Positions 6,357 to 7,389 of a stretch of DNA of 7,389 nucleotides are shown piece by piece. Where the stretch lies: assembly GCA_020430005.1 (NCBI GenBank), contig JAGQKQ010000086.1:1-7389 (forward strand). The letters run 5' to 3'. Positions within the stretch are counted from its first letter, which is position 1. The number at the start of each line of letters is the position of its first letter. The DNA is from Candidatus Omnitrophota bacterium (lineage in GTDB: Bacteria; Omnitrophota; Gorgyraeia; Zapsychrales; Zapsychraceae). The notes below the pieces were generated by a model. It had not been told where the DNA came from. It saw nothing but the letters and a program-made list of their open reading frames with translations, and ran no database searches. The position numbers were made by a program, and so were the translations under genes.

Positions 6357-6886
6357 TCAAAAGAGGCTGGTTAATTCTTTTCTTTTTAACTTTTTGTTAT
6401 TGCGCAGGCGCGGAAGATTCTTTGCTTAGTAAGGAGGAAGCCTTGTTGATCGCGGAGAAAACACAGGAGGTTAAAGGGCTGTATCGTCTTTACAACCATC
6501 AGGGACGGCCTCTAAAAGATGGATGTCTGGAAACAAATATCCTTAAAACATGTGATAGTGATTGGGTTACTTGTATTGACGATGCTTGGGTTGTCGAGTT
6601 TAATGTGAAACAAGAGTGTGTGAAGGAAAGGCATGACGGCCGTTTGACGGTTAAGATTCTGGTCAATGCCAAAAACGGGGATGTCATTTCAAGATTTCCC
6701 GAAGCGCCTTATTTTCAATCGGCGCAATATTGTCTGGAAGATTATGATTGTCTCGCGGTCGGCTCTGAAAAACCTCCTGTGATGTGTCTCAATTTTATTC
6801 ATGGACAGCTAAAAGGAGGGGTGCTTCAGGAAAATCATTGTGTTTGCCGGAGCTCCCGGTGTCGCCAGCGGTATGACGATAATTAG
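6353..6886 (+). CDS. Secreted cysteine-rich protein, possibly with a PepSY-like domain
   Basis: I do not recognise this 177-residue protein. Residues 1-20 form a classical Sec signal peptide (MIKRGW, a hydrophobic core, then AGA followed by ED). There is no twin-arginine motif and no good lipobox, although C15 and C17 lie in the signal region. The mature part has ten cysteines, at 58, 67, 74, 89, 127, 133, 145, 163, 165 and 170, an even number that suits disulfide bonds. Residues 26-114 resemble a PepSY fold: a helix EEALLIAEK, then a strand WVVEFNV, then LTVKILVNAKNGDVISRF, where a 'D or N..(T/N)G.V' turn is typical; I give this weak weight. The end, YCLEDYDC to CVCRSSRC, looks like a small disulfide-linked knuckle of the 'C..D.DC...C.C....C' kind seen in several secreted proteins. 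It overlaps tatC by ATGA and is last in the operon. Confidence 0.85.
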   Translation: MIKRGWLILFFLTFCYCAGAEDSLLSKEEALLIAEKTQEVKGLYRLYNHQGRPLKDGCLETNILKTCDSDWVTCIDDAWVVEFNVKQECVKERHDGRLTVKILVNAKNGDVISRFPEAPYFQSAQYCLEDYDCLAVGSEKPPVMCLNFIHGQLKGGVLQENHCVCRSSRCRQRYDDN

Positions 6887-6919
6887 CAAAATAGCCTTTT
6901 TTCTTTGGGTTAAATTATG

Positions 6920-6925
6920 TATACT
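6920..6925 (+). promoter_or_regulatory. Possible -10 element TATACT for the 78-residue protein gene
   Basis: TATACT matches the sigma70 -10 consensus at five of six positions and lies 47 nt before the ATG at 6967. The -35 region at the usual spacing is only a T-run (TTTTTT at 6897-6902, with a 17-nt spacer), a poor match. The promoter is therefore tentative, but the gene appears separated from the tat operon by 80 nt. Confidence 0.35.
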
Positions 6926-6966
6926 TTAAGAAAAAATTGGTGATAACAGGATTTGGGGAGGAAGGG

Positions 6967-7203
6967 ATGAAAATAACACAACTACGAGAACTCCTTAAAG
7001 ATCAGAGGGTTGTGGAAGAAATAAACAAGCATTTATGGATAGAGAGTCAGAAGGTCGGGTATAGTATAGGAATTGAACGGGCTACGGATGAGTGGATGCG
7101 GCTGTATGCGGAAGGGTGGATGAAGTACAATATGCCGGATATGTACCAGAAATATCGTGGTAAAGCCCAGAAGAAAAAGCCGGCAGGAAAAAAGAAAAAA
7201 TGA
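6967..7203 (+). CDS. Small basic-tailed protein of unknown function (78 aa)
   Basis: The start is set by GGAGG at 6957-6961, 5 nt before the ATG; a TTG at 6937 would lengthen it by ten residues but lacks such a signal. The 78 residues begin with an amphipathic helix (about 4-22). A segment rich in aromatic and acidic residues follows, with WIESQKVGYSIG at 24-35 and TDEWMRLYAEGWMKYN at 40-55. It ends in a lysine-rich tail (66-78, with AQKKKPAGKKKK). The core looks folded and helical and may be conserved. The basic tail suggests contact with nucleic acid or ribosomes, which is inference only. There is no signal peptide or membrane helix, so it is probably cytoplasmic. It is followed 33 nt later by a terminator shared with a convergent histone-like gene that also has a lysine-rich end. 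I cannot name a family. Confidence 0.8.
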   Translation: MKITQLRELLKDQRVVEEINKHLWIESQKVGYSIGIERATDEWMRLYAEGWMKYNMPDMYQKYRGKAQKKKPAGKKKK

Positions 7204-7230
7204 GTTTTGACAGGGATTTAAAGTAGCAAT

Positions 7231-7264
7231 AAAAAACCCTCTGAAGTTCTTCAGAGGGTTTTTT
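7231..7264. terminator. Bidirectional intrinsic terminator between convergent genes
   Basis: A perfect 9-bp stem, CCCTCTGAA at 7237-7245 and TTCAGAGGG at 7250-7258, encloses the 4-nt loop GTTC. It is flanked by six A (7231-7236) and six T (7259-7264), which can extend the stem. On the + strand the T-run ends transcripts of the 78-residue protein gene. Read on the - strand, the A-run becomes the U-tail for the histone-like gene arriving from the right. Confidence 0.93.
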
Positions 7265-7285
7265 ATCATTCGTTTTTCAGAATGT

Positions 7286-7389
7286 TTATTTTCTTTTAGC
7301 GGCTTTTTTTCTTGTTGCTTTTTTCTTAGCAGCTTTTTTCTTTGTTGCTTTTTTCTTAGCAGCTTTTTTCTTTGTTGCTTTTTTTCTTG
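7286..7389 (-). CDS. Histone H1-like lysine-rich protein (C-terminal part, 5' end outside window)
   Basis: Reading the - strand, the window ends inside a gene whose stop TAA is at 7288-7286. The visible 33 residues before the stop are repeats of five residues, KKKAT alternating with KKKAA, ending in AAKRK. Such Lys/Ala-rich tails bind DNA without sequence specificity. They occur as eukaryotic H1-type tails in bacterial histone H1-like proteins and as extensions of HU. The N-terminal domain that would tell these apart lies outside the window. A ribosomal or other basic protein with such a tail cannot be excluded. A strong bidirectional terminator follows the stop at 7231-7264. Confidence 0.8.
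   Translation of the reverse strand, partial: RKKATKKKAAKKKATKKKAAKKKATRKKAAKRK
7316..7389. repeat. 30-bp tandem repeat encoding the KKKAT/KKKAA tail
   Basis: The units at 7316-7345 and 7346-7375 are identical, and a third partial copy (7376-7389) runs to the window edge with one changed base at 7385. Each unit contains two degenerate 15-bp halves (TGC then AGC, each followed by six T), which explains the five-residue protein period. A more diverged half-unit lies at 7301-7315. The exactness of two full copies suggests recent slippage or gene conversion. Confidence 0.9.

Noticed and set aside
7033..7269. Open frame of 78 codons on the - strand over the 78-residue protein gene and the terminator
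   Set aside because: It reads through the terminator hairpin, is antisense to a gene with a strong ribosome-binding site, and its phenylalanine-rich translation comes from the A-rich lysine tail.

Overview
The window carries housekeeping and envelope genes of a Gram-negative-type bacterium, almost all on the + strand. Base composition is moderate to slightly AT-rich, intergenic gaps are short, and non-coding palindromic repeats sit between genes. The combination of a lysine-rich histone-like protein, a minimal TatA-TatC pair and such repeats is reminiscent of uncultivated Omnitrophota-like or deltaproteobacterial-type genomes. That assignment is an inference with low confidence, because there is no rRNA or marker phylogeny here.

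Left part (1-2307): the C-terminal tail of an upstream gene that looks like a YcxB-domain protein, then a roughly 70-bp imperfect palindromic repeat, then a tight two-gene unit, mnmA and trhO. Both products modify the wobble uridine U34 of tRNA: MnmA makes 2-thiouridine and TrhO makes 5-hydroxyuridine. The two genes are 17 nt apart.

Middle (2308-3777): a 195-bp gap with a second, different palindromic element and a short array of 7-bp repeats, followed by pgi. The encoded glucose-6-phosphate isomerase is of the compact Bacillus-like type, with all catalytic residues visible.

Right part (3778-6886): a good sigma70-type promoter precedes what appears to be a five-gene operon. It encodes a single-pass membrane-anchored protein of unknown function, an unknown eight-helix membrane protein with a long polar loop, TatA, TatC (whose frame overlaps tatA by 35 nt), and a secreted cysteine-rich protein that overlaps tatC by ATGA. 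TatA and TatC form the twin-arginine translocase, which exports folded proteins. The two upstream proteins have no recognisable function but share the promoter with the translocase.

Right end (6887-7389): a short gene for a 78-residue protein with a Trp/Tyr-rich core and a lysine tail, then a strong bidirectional terminator. Beyond it, convergent on the - strand, is the end of a histone H1-like protein built from KKKAT/KKKAA repeats, cut by the window edge.

No mobile-element genes, CRISPR arrays, tRNAs or rRNAs were seen. No gene-free stretch exceeds 300 bp. I see no clear new multi-gene system. The least-described material is the membrane-protein pair upstream of tatAC, the cysteine-rich secreted protein after tatC, the 78-residue protein, and the two repeat families.
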